IMG/VR virus record: IMGVR_UViG_3300042898_002941
Location: 17,255-81,254 of that record
Reading direction: 5' to 3' (one strand)
Length of the DNA stretch: 64,000 bases
Source of the DNA: a virus
Shown: in pieces, positions 1-8,723 of the stretch
Layout: each line of letters begins with the position of its first letter
How positions within the stretch are numbered: the stretch's first letter is position 1
Program-made: the position numbers and the translations under genes
The notes under the pieces: generated by a model
Seen by the model: only the letters and a program-made list of their open reading frames with translations
What the model was told of the DNA's origin: nothing
Database searches by the model: none

Positions 1-2184
1 ATAACCTACGATCCTTCTATACTTGATACTGAGTACAGTAGTTCTTATCTTGACATATATCTTGGCACACGGCCAACTGATATAAATGTATCGGGCGGTG
101 CCTATATTAGTCCCTACAGTAGTCATGCACCAGAAGAACTGGTACCAGGTGCAGAATTTGACACCTTAGATTTTAGAGTTTACACAACACCTGGAGCAGA
201 TTGGCTTAGTAGAGGTCATGGATTCCCGTTGATTGTAAAAAGATATACCTATGATCCGGCAAGTCCTGCACTGTACTTTGGAGATTTGTTACCGTACCCA
301 ATGGTAGTACTGGCCTGGAATATAACCACTGGCGTGGGTCTCCAACCAAGTTCTTATGATTGGGTTAATTACACATTGACTGTGACACAGGCTGTCACTG
401 CAGGCGATGTGATACAACTTTCAGTTGTGGCCACTGGTGGCGGCAACCAACTGATGAGTGACACCTACATTGGGTCCAATATTGGTAACACAATAATTAT
501 ACCTTTTCCTTACAGTGCCATCAGTGGATTTGTTATCTATAACAGCGAAAATGGTCCGTTGCAGCCTGGAGTTGATTATACCTATGTCTCCTATGCTGCT
601 AATAAAACTCAAATAACTTTTGCAACCACTTATGGTGCCACTGACAGGATCAATCTAACCTGTCTTGGGTATGCAGCCAGTGGCCCAACATACAGCTGGA
701 GTCTGCCTGTAATTCAAACTTTTGTAATTACCAATTCAGCAGTGTTGACTTATACACTGACCAACAGCTTGCAAGGTACAAATCCAGTTAATTTAATAGT
801 CATGCGAAACGGAGTTCGCGCTCGTCCGTATTCTAGTGTTGACTATGTCAGTGACGGCTCAAGTTTGGAATACTATCTGCCAGACCGCGGAGGATACAGC
901 CAAGAAAGTATTGCTGATGCTGATGTGTCGGTATACGAAAATAGCCAATTGTTAACTCAAAATGTTGACTATGTTGTTGACGCCTGGGACCCGTCATCGC
1001 TGCGTACCATAACATTAACCAATCCTGCCACATCGGGCACAGTTGTGTTGATTTCTATCAGCACTGACGCTCAGTACTCTATATCTGGCAATCAACTAAC
1101 GTTCTTGCCAAGTGAAGGGTTAAGCCCTCAAGTTGGAGACACCATTGAAATCATAACCTGGAACGACACGTCTGAACAACGATTATTAACACAGGTCTGG
1201 GTAGGCCCGATAACCGAAGGCGTGTTAGTTAGTCAAGCATTTGATTCAACTGATTTTGACAACCCACCTGGGCCTCCGTCGGCTGACCCAGGACTATTTG
1301 ATCAATCCAGTGGCATTCAAATACAAACAAATATATTTGACACTGGAAGAGAAATATTAGATCCAGAACGAATACTGGTAACACTGAATGGCAGTTTCTT
1401 GATCAACGGCAATGGTTACATTGTTGACGGATCTAAGATAATAATACCTGGCCCACCTATTAGCACAATAGCAGTGCTGGCAGTCACAAGCTTTGCGCAA
1501 TTTTCTGTACCAGCTGCTATGGCCTTCCGCATATTCCAAGACATGCGCGGTATACAAGCTACCTATAGAATAACAGCAAATACCACAACCACATTGGTAC
1601 AACCGGTGTCCATGACCGACGATGTAATTTATGTGGCAGATGCCGCAGCTCTTATTGAACCAAACTTGGCAGACAATGTTTGGGGTGCACTGACCATCGA
1701 TGGTGAACGTATTATGTATCGTGAGAGAAACACCACAAACAACACAGTCAGTAGTTTGTTGAGAGGAACTGCTGGAACTGCCAACGCATCACACACAGTA
1801 GGAGCCACAGTATACAATATTGGTCCTGGAAATTTACTATCAGCAGAGTATCAAAACTATGTGGTTGTCGACAGCGCACTAGGCGACGGGTCAACCACAG
1901 TATACGTGGCCGACAACATTGATGTTGGCAACATGGACAGTACAACAATGGAAGAAGCAGTGCAAGTGTACATTGGCGGAACATTGCAAACTTCTGGATA
2001 TGTTATAACTGCTGACAACCCTGTCACGGTAGAATTCGCCACTGCACCACCAGCTGGTGTAGAAGTAGATATTTTGGTACGTAGAGCATTGACCTGGTAC
2101 GCACCCGGAGCAGGAACTCCTAGCAATGGTGAACCACTACAAGAAACTGAAACCGCGGCAGCAAGATTCCTGCGTGGACTTTGA
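1..2184 (+). CDS. virion structural protein, 5' end outside window
   Basis: The reading frame is open from base 1, so the N-terminus lies upstream; 727 residues are visible. It is Thr/Ser/Asn-rich and beta-like, with no catalytic motif. A loosely repeated unit of about 45 residues recurs: a Val/Tyr-x-Asn-Gly-type turn, then G-x-DY, then a hydrophobic strand and an I-L-type end (seen around bases 530-660, 920-1070, 1370-1490 and 1950-2080). A segment near 1620-1830 (IDGERIMYRERN, then LLRGTAGT) is, as I recall, typical of large T4-like tail or baseplate proteins. The next three genes are also structural and run in the same direction. I infer a tail or baseplate-associated protein; the exact role is not determined. 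Confidence 0.75.
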   Translation: MTYDPSILDTEYSSSYLDIYLGTRPTDINVSGGAYISPYSSHAPEELVPGAEFDTLDFRVYTTPGADWLSRGHGFPLIVKRYTYDPASPALYFGDLLPYPMVVLAWNITTGVGLQPSSYDWVNYTLTVTQAVTAGDVIQLSVVATGGGNQLMSDTYIGSNIGNTIIIPFPYSAISGFVIYNSENGPLQPGVDYTYVSYAANKTQITFATTYGATDRINLTCLGYAASGPTYSWSLPVIQTFVITNSAVLTYTLTNSLQGTNPVNLIVMRNGVRARPYSSVDYVSDGSSLEYYLPDRGGYSQESIADADVSVYENSQLLTQNVDYVVDAWDPSSLRTITLTNPATSGTVVLISISTDAQYSISGNQLTFLPSEGLSPQVGDTIEIITWNDTSEQRLLTQVWVGPITEGVLVSQAFDSTDFDNPPGPPSADPGLFDQSSGIQIQTNIFDTGREILDPERILVTLNGSFLINGNGYIVDGSKIIIPGPPISTIAVLAVTSFAQFSVPAAMAFRIFQDMRGIQATYRITANTTTTLVQPVSMTDDVIYVADAAALIEPNLADNVWGALTIDGERIMYRERNTTNNTVSSLLRGTAGTANASHTVGATVYNIGPGNLLSAEYQNYVVVDSALGDGSTTVYVADNIDVGNMDSTTMEEAVQVYIGGTLQTSGYVITADNPVTVEFATAPPAGVEVDILVRRALTWYAPGAGTPSNGEPLQETETAAARFLRGL

Positions 2185-2200
2185 TCAAGGTAAATATATC

Positions 2201-2350
2201 ATGACTGAAAATAAAACGACAAAACAACCCGTGCCAGAGGTTAAAACTACAACCAAACGACCTGACGAAACAGGAAGTATTTCGGTTGAAGGTTTTGTAA
2301 GGATTTTTGATCCAAACACAAAAGAAAAATTTGTGGAGAAACGAGCATGA
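2201..2350 (+). CDS. small protein sharing a motif with the next structural gene
   Basis: A 49-residue ORF. I chose the ATG at 2201 over an upstream in-frame start because AAGG lies 10 bases before it and the upstream part overlaps the preceding gene. It is charged and Lys/Thr-rich at the N-terminus. Its C-terminal half (EGFVRIFDPNTKEKFVEK) matches the N-terminal part of the following protein (EGFVKIHDPKTGEILLDK). The stop overlaps the next start as ATGA, so the two are translationally coupled. It may be a duplicated N-terminal module of the downstream virion protein. Function unknown. Confidence 0.6.
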   Translation: MTENKTTKQPVPEVKTTTKRPDETGSISVEGFVRIFDPNTKEKFVEKRA

Positions 2351-2955
2351 TTATTCAACCTGGACTGGCCAAAATAGAAGGATTTGTCAAGATTCACGAC
2401 CCCAAAACTGGGGAAATTTTACTTGATAAAAAAAATGCAATTCACTACGAAAATATCAGCATCTGTATGGCACAGATGCTGAGCGACAAAAATCTTGGAT
2501 ACATCTATCAAATGGCTTTTGGTAATGGTGGCAGCGCAGTGGATCCCACTGGTGTTATTACCTATTTGCCACCCAACACCACTGGTCAAAATGCAGATTT
2601 ATACAATGAAACTTATTACAAAGTGGTTGACAATAATTCAGCTGCAAACCTAGATCCTGCCAACAACTACATAACAGTGCTGCACACATCTGGTAATGTG
2701 TACACTGACATAGTAGTGACTTGTTTGTTGGACTACGGTGAGCCTGCAGGACAACAGGCCTTTGACAACAGCACCAATTTCAACGGTGAATATGTGTTTG
2801 ATGAATTGGGATTAAAATGTTGGTTTGGTAGTTCTACTAATTTGTTGTTGATCACGCATGTTATATTTCACCCAGTGCAAAAAAGTTTAAATCGTCAAAT
2901 ACAAATTGACTATACTTTGCGCATCCAAACCTTGACCAACCTGAGTGCAGCATAA
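2347..2955 (+). CDS. phage virion structural protein
   Basis: A 202-residue protein starting at an ATGA overlap with the small upstream gene. The N-terminus carries the EGFVKIHDPKTGE motif, followed by HYENISICMAQML and a Gly-rich stretch MAFGNGGSAVDPTG; this pattern resembles T4-like marine phage structural proteins as I recall them. There are no enzyme motifs or membrane segments. It sits between a large repeat-rich virion protein and a tail-fibre-like gene, so a structural role is the best inference. The precise assembly role is not known. Confidence 0.65.
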   Translation: MIIQPGLAKIEGFVKIHDPKTGEILLDKKNAIHYENISICMAQMLSDKNLGYIYQMAFGNGGSAVDPTGVITYLPPNTTGQNADLYNETYYKVVDNNSAANLDPANNYITVLHTSGNVYTDIVVTCLLDYGEPAGQQAFDNSTNFNGEYVFDELGLKCWFGSSTNLLLITHVIFHPVQKSLNRQIQIDYTLRIQTLTNLSAA

Positions 2956-3006
2956 ATATGTGTACATTAACACGCACTAAATACACAATGACGGAGTAAA
3001 TAAAAG

Positions 3007-4287
3007 ATGTCGTATACAATAACTTTAACCGATGGCGCGGTATTTGCTACCATAGCAGATGGCACCATTAATACCGCTAGTTCAATGACACTAGTAGGTA
3101 AAAATTATGCTGGGTATGGTCAATTTTTAAATGACGACATTATACGCCTATTAGAATCTGGGTCAAACACTACTGCTCCTAGTGCACCGTTACAAGGACA
3201 ACTTTGGTTTGATTCCACCGCAGGCCTACTTAAAGTATACAACGGCACAGTTTTTAAAACTATCAGTGCAGCCACTGCTAGCACAACTGCACCTAGCAGC
3301 AACAGCACTGGTGATTTATGGTTTGATACTACCAATCAACAACTTAATGTTTGGACTAGTACTGCTTGGTTACTGGTTGGCCCACAATTCACAGCCGGAC
3401 AGGGTATAACAGGTGCAATTCCTGCTACCATTGTAGATAACACCAGTGTAGCTCACCAGTGCATTGAACTTTATACTAACAACAACATCGTGGGTATTGT
3501 GAGCCAAGACGCAACATTTACACCTCAAGTTGCCATTAGTGGATTTACAACCATCCGTCCTGGTATTACATTGGCCACTCTGGTGGGTGCCAATGTTCCT
3601 TTGTTCCAAGGTACTGCTACTAATGCTCAAGCACTAAACAGTTTAGCAAGTAGTTCGTTTTTGCGAGCGGATGCAAATACCAGCACAACAGGCACACTGA
3701 GTGTGCTAAACAATTCAGGATTGGCAGTGGGAATCAACAGTGATTTTAGGGTTACAGTTGCTGGAACTGCAATTACTGTGGCCAACCAAACTTCAAATGG
3801 TAACATTAACTTTAATGTTAACCAAGGCGGAACTCCAACCACAGTGATGTCAATCAATGGCAGCACCGGTGTTATCAGTGGCAATCAAATTAATGCTAAC
3901 TATGCTGACATGGCAGAACGTTTTGCCGCAGACTCAGCATACGAAGCAGGCACAGTGGTGGAACTAGGCGGCAATGAAGAAATTACCATGGCCGCACAGG
4001 ATCTAAGTGAAACTGTGTTTGGTGTCATAAGCACTCATGCAGCCTATTTAATGAACGGCCGTGCTGGTACTGATATCACTCACCCGCCTGTGGCAATGAC
4101 TGGAAGAGTTCCAGTCAAATCTGTTGGCGTCATACACAAAGGCGATCGACTGGTGTCTGCTGGCAACGGCCGGGCCAGAGCTGCTCAATCTGGGGAAGCA
4201 ACTGCATTTAATGTAATTGGACGTGCGTTACAAGATAAATTAGATGCAGGCGAAGGCATGGTAGAAGCCATAGTCACAATAACATAA
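3007..4287 (+). CDS. tail-fibre-like protein
   Basis: A 426-residue protein with AT-rich sequence and GGAG 10 bases before the start. The N-terminal third contains two tandem copies of a fibre module: a TTAPS-type linker, then LWFD(S/T)T, then a short strand ending VYNGT or VWTST. The middle is Thr/Asn/Ser-rich. The C-terminal about 130 residues start NYADMAERFAADSAYEAGTV and contain VPVKSVGVIHKGD, a pattern I associate with C-terminal chaperone or peptidase-G2-like tips of phage tail fibres. It is flanked by other structural genes. I infer an adhesion or fibre component; receptor specificity cannot be read. Confidence 0.7.
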   Translation: MSYTITLTDGAVFATIADGTINTASSMTLVGKNYAGYGQFLNDDIIRLLESGSNTTAPSAPLQGQLWFDSTAGLLKVYNGTVFKTISAATASTTAPSSNSTGDLWFDTTNQQLNVWTSTAWLLVGPQFTAGQGITGAIPATIVDNTSVAHQCIELYTNNNIVGIVSQDATFTPQVAISGFTTIRPGITLATLVGANVPLFQGTATNAQALNSLASSSFLRADANTSTTGTLSVLNNSGLAVGINSDFRVTVAGTAITVANQTSNGNINFNVNQGGTPTTVMSINGSTGVISGNQINANYADMAERFAADSAYEAGTVVELGGNEEITMAAQDLSETVFGVISTHAAYLMNGRAGTDITHPPVAMTGRVPVKSVGVIHKGDRLVSAGNGRARAAQSGEATAFNVIGRALQDKLDAGEGMVEAIVTIT

Positions 4288-4299
4288 CAGGATTTAAAA

Positions 4300-5283
4300 A
4301 TGACATATTCATCAGGCGGATTAATACAAGCAACTGATTATAATGGCTTTGCCAGCACAACATCAGGTGCAAACATAAATGCTGTGTGGGGCACTGCAAC
4401 AAGCACTAGCGGGTATGGACAAGGAAACATTGCTACGGTCAGTGCCGCAGCCACAGTCACTGCCACACAATGGGCCACTCTCAACAACACCATTGCTGCA
4501 ACAGCCAATCATCAAGGCACGTCAATAACTAGTAGAACCAATCCAACGGCAGGCGATACCATTAGTATATTGTCCAATATTAACACTGACATAACAAATC
4601 TAAACACCAATCAAAATAACGCTTATGCAGTTGGCAGTCAGTTCACAGGATGGACCGGAACAACAGCCAAAACTACCAGTACTGGATCCGGCGGCACTGC
4701 TTGGACCCTAACTTTCACACACACAGTTACTTTTGCAAATACCACTGCACTGTACAGTTTCTTCAATGCGGGTGGCTATGTTCAATTACAATTTGGTAAA
4801 ACATCAACTGGCACCAATGAAGACACAGCATGGAATGCTTTTGTTGGCAATGGCACTGCCAACGGAGTAGTGGGAAGAATTGTGCAAACTGGTGCAGCTG
4901 CATCTAAAACTATTGCTGGTTCATCTTACACTGGAACCACTAAATTTGGTGGCTCAGGCACACCAACCACACTAGCAACTTCAACAGGTGTGTATGCATT
5001 GACTGGCTCACCAACCACCATCTACAAACAATTTGACTCTGGAGCAGCTTATGCTGCCAATTATGTTCAAATCAATGCCAGCATCAGTGGCGCAGTGTTG
5101 ACTTATACCACAACATGGTTTGATGACGGAACTGCTGTTTCTGCAGTGATTACTGGCGGTACTGCTCCTACTGGCGCTACATTTGGAACTGCACCAACAA
5201 CATTGTGTACATACTACCCACCTGAAACAACATACCTAAGTAATACTTGGGGAACCCCAACAGTTGCTGCCACAGTGTCATAA
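4300..5283 (+). CDS. Gly/Thr-rich virion protein, probable fibre or decoration
   Basis: A 327-residue protein beginning 12 bases after the fibre gene. Composition is dominated by Thr, Ser, Gly, Ala and Asn, with hydrophobic-polar alternation expected of beta structure and no charged catalytic clusters. Motifs include ATDYNGF near the N-terminus and VQLQFGKTSTGTNEDTAWN in the middle. It is the last gene before a strong intrinsic terminator, so it closes the structural operon. I recognise no named family; a tail fibre or head decoration protein is inferred from context and composition. Confidence 0.6.
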   Translation: MTYSSGGLIQATDYNGFASTTSGANINAVWGTATSTSGYGQGNIATVSAAATVTATQWATLNNTIAATANHQGTSITSRTNPTAGDTISILSNINTDITNLNTNQNNAYAVGSQFTGWTGTTAKTTSTGSGGTAWTLTFTHTVTFANTTALYSFFNAGGYVQLQFGKTSTGTNEDTAWNAFVGNGTANGVVGRIVQTGAAASKTIAGSSYTGTTKFGGSGTPTTLATSTGVYALTGSPTTIYKQFDSGAAYAANYVQINASISGAVLTYTTTWFDDGTAVSAVITGGTAPTGATFGTAPTTLCTYYPPETTYLSNTWGTPTVAATVS

Positions 5284-5305
5284 CATCCAAAGTCTAGTAT
5301 TACCA

Positions 5306-5325
5306 AAAGGGCCTTCGGGCCCTTT
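5306..5325 (+). terminator. intrinsic terminator of the structural operon
   Basis: A perfect 8-bp stem (AAAGGGCC with GGCCCTTT) closes a UUCG tetraloop with a C-G closing pair. It lies 23 bases after the stop of the last structural gene. The right arm ends in TTT followed by ACTATTG, so the U tract is short and partly inside the stem. Confidence 0.85.
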
Positions 5326-5345
5326 ACTATTGACCAAATTTAATG

Positions 5346-5351
5346 TATAAT
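5346..5351 (+). promoter_or_regulatory. possible -10 element before the + strand accessory cluster
   Basis: TATAAT occurs 6 bases before the ATG at 5358, with TTGACC at 5330-5335 only 10 bases upstream. That spacing is too short for a normal sigma70 pair, unlike the exact 17-base spacings seen on the - strand. If used, the transcript would be nearly leaderless. Alternatively the cluster is read from another signal. Confidence 0.3.
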
Positions 5352-5357
5352 TAACAC

Positions 5358-5666
5358 ATGAATACTGATGAATTAATTGCACACAGTCGAGCCCGTTTTG
5401 ATCATGCGGTTGCAAGACGGGTACTAAAAGAAAAATACCAAGCCAAAATGACGTTTGCTTATGCTGGAGGTCTTTGGCAGGCTGGCCCCGAGCTACTGTG
5501 CTTGTTGGCTGCGTGTCCAGATCGTAGCTCTGCTGTAATTTTGGACCTGTATGAAACGCCAATACAAATCAATGTGGATGAGCTGGAACTTGCGGCAGCA
5601 CAACGATGGCAGGAACAGATGAACGCATGGTTGGTAGAGTACACAGAAATTAATAAAAATAGATGA
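5358..5666 (+). CDS. conserved phage protein of unknown function
   Basis: A 102-residue protein, first gene of the long + strand cluster and the first after the terminator. It is predicted mostly helical at both ends with a short strand region (AVILDLYETPIQI). There is no signal peptide, metal site or nucleotide motif. The stop overlaps the next start (ATGA), so it is coupled to a glycosyltransferase-like gene. I do not recognise a characterised family. Confidence 0.6.
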   Translation: MNTDELIAHSRARFDHAVARRVLKEKYQAKMTFAYAGGLWQAGPELLCLLAACPDRSSAVILDLYETPIQINVDELELAAAQRWQEQMNAWLVEYTEINKNR

Positions 5667-6463
5667 CTACCGGAGTATTAATTTTTGCCTACAACAATGA
5701 GCATATTGATTATTTGGCCATGGCTGCATGGTCAGCAAAAAATATTCGTAGACATTTAAAATTACCTGTGTGCGTTGTGACTGATCTGCCAGTGCCGGCT
5801 GAATACAACTTTGAACAGGTGGTTTATGCAGCCACTGAGAGTCAAAATTCACGTTGGTTTGCTGACATTGATGCCACTGTCACTTGGTACAATGGCAATA
5901 GATCCAATGCATACGAGCTGTCACCATGGGATCAAACACTGGTGTTGGATGCAGACTATGTGGTAGCAAGCAATCAACTGTCACGGTTATTAGCTATAGA
6001 TCAAGATTTTCTTTGTCATCGTTGGGCCTACGATGTCACCGGGCTACAACCATTCGACGACAATAACTTTTTTGGACTGCATCAAATGCCAATGAGTTGG
6101 GCAACTGTCATGCTATTTCAACGAAGTAAGACTGCAGAATTAATTTTTGAATCTATGCAAATGGTTAGAGACAACTGGAATCACTACAGAAATTTATACG
6201 GAATTCTAAAACCCACTTATCGCAATGATCATGCACTCAGCATTGCTTTGAATATTGTTGATGGCCACACATTACGTATTCCGGCCATACCGTGGCAATT
6301 GGCCACAGTGACTCCGGACAATCGCCTAACACACATTACACAAGACTCATACCGTGTGGATTTTACCACCGCAGACAAAAAAACACGTTGGATACAATTA
6401 ACAAATGATTTTCATGCCATGGGCAAACAACATTTAGGAGCCATAATTGCTAATAACACATGA
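5663..6463 (+). CDS. GT-A fold glycosyltransferase-like protein
   Basis: A 266-residue protein. The N-terminus has a nucleotide-sugar-type strand-turn (VLIFAYNNEHIDYLAMA), followed by a D-x-D-like metal site in LVLDADYVV near residue 95, as in GT8-like enzymes. Later elements (NDHALSIALNI) fit the second half of a GT-A fold. It is coupled to its neighbours by overlapping starts. I infer transfer of a sugar from an NDP donor to a phage- or host-derived acceptor; donor and acceptor are unknown. Confidence 0.6.
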   Translation: MTTGVLIFAYNNEHIDYLAMAAWSAKNIRRHLKLPVCVVTDLPVPAEYNFEQVVYAATESQNSRWFADIDATVTWYNGNRSNAYELSPWDQTLVLDADYVVASNQLSRLLAIDQDFLCHRWAYDVTGLQPFDDNNFFGLHQMPMSWATVMLFQRSKTAELIFESMQMVRDNWNHYRNLYGILKPTYRNDHALSIALNIVDGHTLRIPAIPWQLATVTPDNRLTHITQDSYRVDFTTADKKTRWIQLTNDFHAMGKQHLGAIIANNT

Positions 6464-7190
6464 ACGTGGCTATTTGATTCCGGCCGTAAACACTGATTCA
6501 GTTGACTATGTGCAATGTGCAGAACAACTGGCAGACAGTATCAGAACATGGCATCCAGATGCAAATATAACAATACTGACCAAAGATCAGTTACCACACG
6601 GTGACCTTGGTGGATACGTCAATGATTGTCAGGTATTTCAAGCAAGTCCGTATCGACAAACAATAAAACTCGAAGCTGACATGATTGCGGCCGGTCCGAT
6701 AGACCACTGGTGGACATTGTTTGAAAATCGAGATGTTGTGATCAGTCAAGGTGCTAGAGATTTTTATGATCGTCCTGCCAAGTCAAGACATTATAGAAAA
6801 ATATTTGACCACAACAATCTTCCAGACGTATACAATGCCATCACATACTGGCGGGTAAGTCAAACTGCTAAAGAATTTTTTAATCTAGTGCAGACTATTT
6901 TTACAAATTGGGCTATGTATAAAAAACTATTAAAGATGCCCGATGAAGAAGCCAGTACAGATGTAGTGTATGCCATGGCAGCAATTGTCATGGGGCCAGA
7001 GCGAGTGACATTGCCGGTGGGTTTAGGTCCAACTATTGTGCACATGAAAAAGCACATAAATTCAATTGCCACTAGCAATTGGACTCAAGAATTAGTTTGG
7101 GAAAACACTCGTCCAGGCCTTAGAGTAAATACCGTAGCCCAATGGGGGTTGTTCCATTATCACGTCAAAGATTGGAGAATGAATGAGTAA
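6447..7190 (+). CDS. GT-A fold glycosyltransferase-like protein
   Basis: A 247-residue protein. The start is a TTG at 6447 with TTAGGAG six bases upstream; no in-frame ATG is available, and the ATG at 6460 is out of frame. It overlaps the preceding gene by 17 bases. KLEADMIAAG near residue 75 is a D-x-D-like site in the same relative place as in the preceding gene, to which it looks distantly paralogous. I infer a second NDP-sugar transferase of the same pathway; substrates unknown. Confidence 0.55.
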   Translation: MLITHERGYLIPAVNTDSVDYVQCAEQLADSIRTWHPDANITILTKDQLPHGDLGGYVNDCQVFQASPYRQTIKLEADMIAAGPIDHWWTLFENRDVVISQGARDFYDRPAKSRHYRKIFDHNNLPDVYNAITYWRVSQTAKEFFNLVQTIFTNWAMYKKLLKMPDEEASTDVVYAMAAIVMGPERVTLPVGLGPTIVHMKKHINSIATSNWTQELVWENTRPGLRVNTVAQWGLFHYHVKDWRMNE

Positions 7191-7467
7191 AGAACAAGAC
7201 AAAATTAAACATTCCAAACGACTACAAAAAGATGAAAACGCTATAAAAAAACAAACAAAGATTGCTAAAGAATTTGGAATACCTGTTGAAGAACCTCACA
7301 AGTTTGTCAAACATCACGCAATGAACTGCGGCAATCCAAAATGTGTAATGTGCAGTAATCCTCGTAAAACTCTTAAAGAATTAACCCAACAAGAAAAACG
7401 GTTGTTTCAAGATGTTGACACCCCTAATGACAAACACAGCAACGGATTGAAACCCAAAGATGAATGA
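7183..7467 (+). CDS. small Cys-containing phage protein (NPKCxxCxNPRK)
   Basis: A 94-residue, highly charged protein overlapping the previous gene. The N-terminal half is a Lys-rich helix. The centre holds HHAMNCGNPKCVMCSNPRK, three cysteines plus histidines that could bind zinc, followed by LTQQEKRLFQD. As I recall, this Cys motif is widespread in T4-like marine phages, but no function is established. A nucleic-acid or protein-binding zinc knuckle is possible. Confidence 0.65.
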   Translation: MSKEQDKIKHSKRLQKDENAIKKQTKIAKEFGIPVEEPHKFVKHHAMNCGNPKCVMCSNPRKTLKELTQQEKRLFQDVDTPNDKHSNGLKPKDE

Positions 7468-7804
7468 AACTACAGAAAACTTTTGGGCCGCCTGGGCAAT
7501 ACCAGCAACTCCTCCAATCCTTCCATTTTATAGATTGTACCATGATGAGCAAGGATATCTATTATTTTATAGCATGGAAGATGTTCCAGGTAATTACATA
7601 GAGATTGACCAAGAAACATTTGCAGCCAGTTCCCCAAGAGTCAAAGTCATTGATGGTCAACTGTATCATATAAAAACCAGCAGAGTATTGAAATTAGTGC
7701 CCGCAGATCAAGGACAAGCATGTGATCCTAGAGATGTTGCAGTAATAACTACAGAATCAAATAAACAATATTGGAAGGTGAAAACCACAGATGAAACAAG
7801 TTGA
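7460..7804 (+). CDS. conserved phage protein of unknown function
   Basis: A 114-residue protein coupled by 8 bases to the Cys-rich gene. It is mostly beta-like (YRLYHDEQGYLLFYSMEDVPG, then YIEID, then VKVIDGQLYHI). There is no membrane segment or catalytic motif. Its position between a zinc-knuckle-like gene and a glycosyltransferase-like gene gives no clear role. Function not recognised. Confidence 0.55.
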   Translation: MNETTENFWAAWAIPATPPILPFYRLYHDEQGYLLFYSMEDVPGNYIEIDQETFAASSPRVKVIDGQLYHIKTSRVLKLVPADQGQACDPRDVAVITTESNKQYWKVKTTDETS

Positions 7805-8723
7805 CATAGCAGATTTAGACTGCATTTATCTTTCATATGACGAACCACAACGCGAAGAATTTTGGGTTAAAATTCGCAATATGATTCCGTGGGCCAAACG
7901 TGTTGACAGTGTTAAAGGGTCAGACGCAGCTCATAAAGCTGCTGCAGATGTCAGTGACACAGAAAGATTTATTTTGATTGATGGCGATAATATGCCAGAC
8001 GAAAAGTTTTTCAACTTGACATTAGCGTTGCCAGATGAGCAATGGGAGTCTGCAGTATTTCGCTGGCGAGCACAAAATCACATCAACGGTCTTATGTATG
8101 GCAATGGTGGATTAAGTTCCTGGACAAAAACATTTGTTAACAACATGCAAACTCACGAAGCCACCGACGGCCGAGCTGAAACTGAAGTTGAATTTTGTTT
8201 TGATCCACTGTATTGGGCCATGCATGACTGCTATAGCATAACATATCCCAATGGATCTGCTTATCATGCCTGGAGAGCAGGATTTCGTGAAGGTGTAAAG
8301 ATGTGTTTGGATCGAGGAAAACGCCCAGACATCACTGAATTCAAAGACCGTGTGCATAGTAGAAATTTAGATCATCTAACTATTTGGCACAATGTAGGCC
8401 GCGATGTTGAGTACGGTATATGGGCTATTGCTGGTGCTAGAATGGGCACATACATGACCATGATTACTCCACAGTGGGACTATAGAACTGTACAAAATTT
8501 TGATGAGCTAACAACGTTATGGGACACAGTCAAAGACAGTGATCCAGAATTATTGGCAGGCAGAGTAGCAGAAGATTTAATCACGCAATTGGATTTGCCT
8601 ATCAACATGATGTTAGCAAAAGAAAGTGCGTTTTTTAAACATCATTACAGATCAAATTGGCACAATCGAGGTGTTATGATTCGAGAAATCGATGTAATTC
8701 GTAATCAGGAAGGGCGGAAATGA
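7791..8723 (+). CDS. GT-A-like glycosyltransferase
   Basis: A 310-residue protein overlapping the preceding gene by 14 bases. The pattern RFILIDGDNMPDEKFF near residue 60 resembles a strand ending in a D-x-D metal site. A later block (HAWRAGFREGVKM) recurs in the 534-residue protein at 29172-30776 (CWRTAFREALKL), so the two are related. It is followed by a sugar epimerase gene, supporting a role in glycan transfer. Donor and acceptor unknown. Confidence 0.55.
   Translation: MKQVDIADLDCIYLSYDEPQREEFWVKIRNMIPWAKRVDSVKGSDAAHKAAADVSDTERFILIDGDNMPDEKFFNLTLALPDEQWESAVFRWRAQNHINGLMYGNGGLSSWTKTFVNNMQTHEATDGRAETEVEFCFDPLYWAMHDCYSITYPNGSAYHAWRAGFREGVKMCLDRGKRPDITEFKDRVHSRNLDHLTIWHNVGRDVEYGIWAIAGARMGTYMTMITPQWDYRTVQNFDELTTLWDTVKDSDPELLAGRVAEDLITQLDLPINMMLAKESAFFKHHYRSNWHNRGVMIREIDVIRNQEGRK

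Noticed and set aside
2951-2983. Late T4-like promoter motifs (CATAAATA, CTAAATA) before the tail-fibre gene
   Set aside because: The sequence is AT-rich and the short motif is too common to support a call without more copies.
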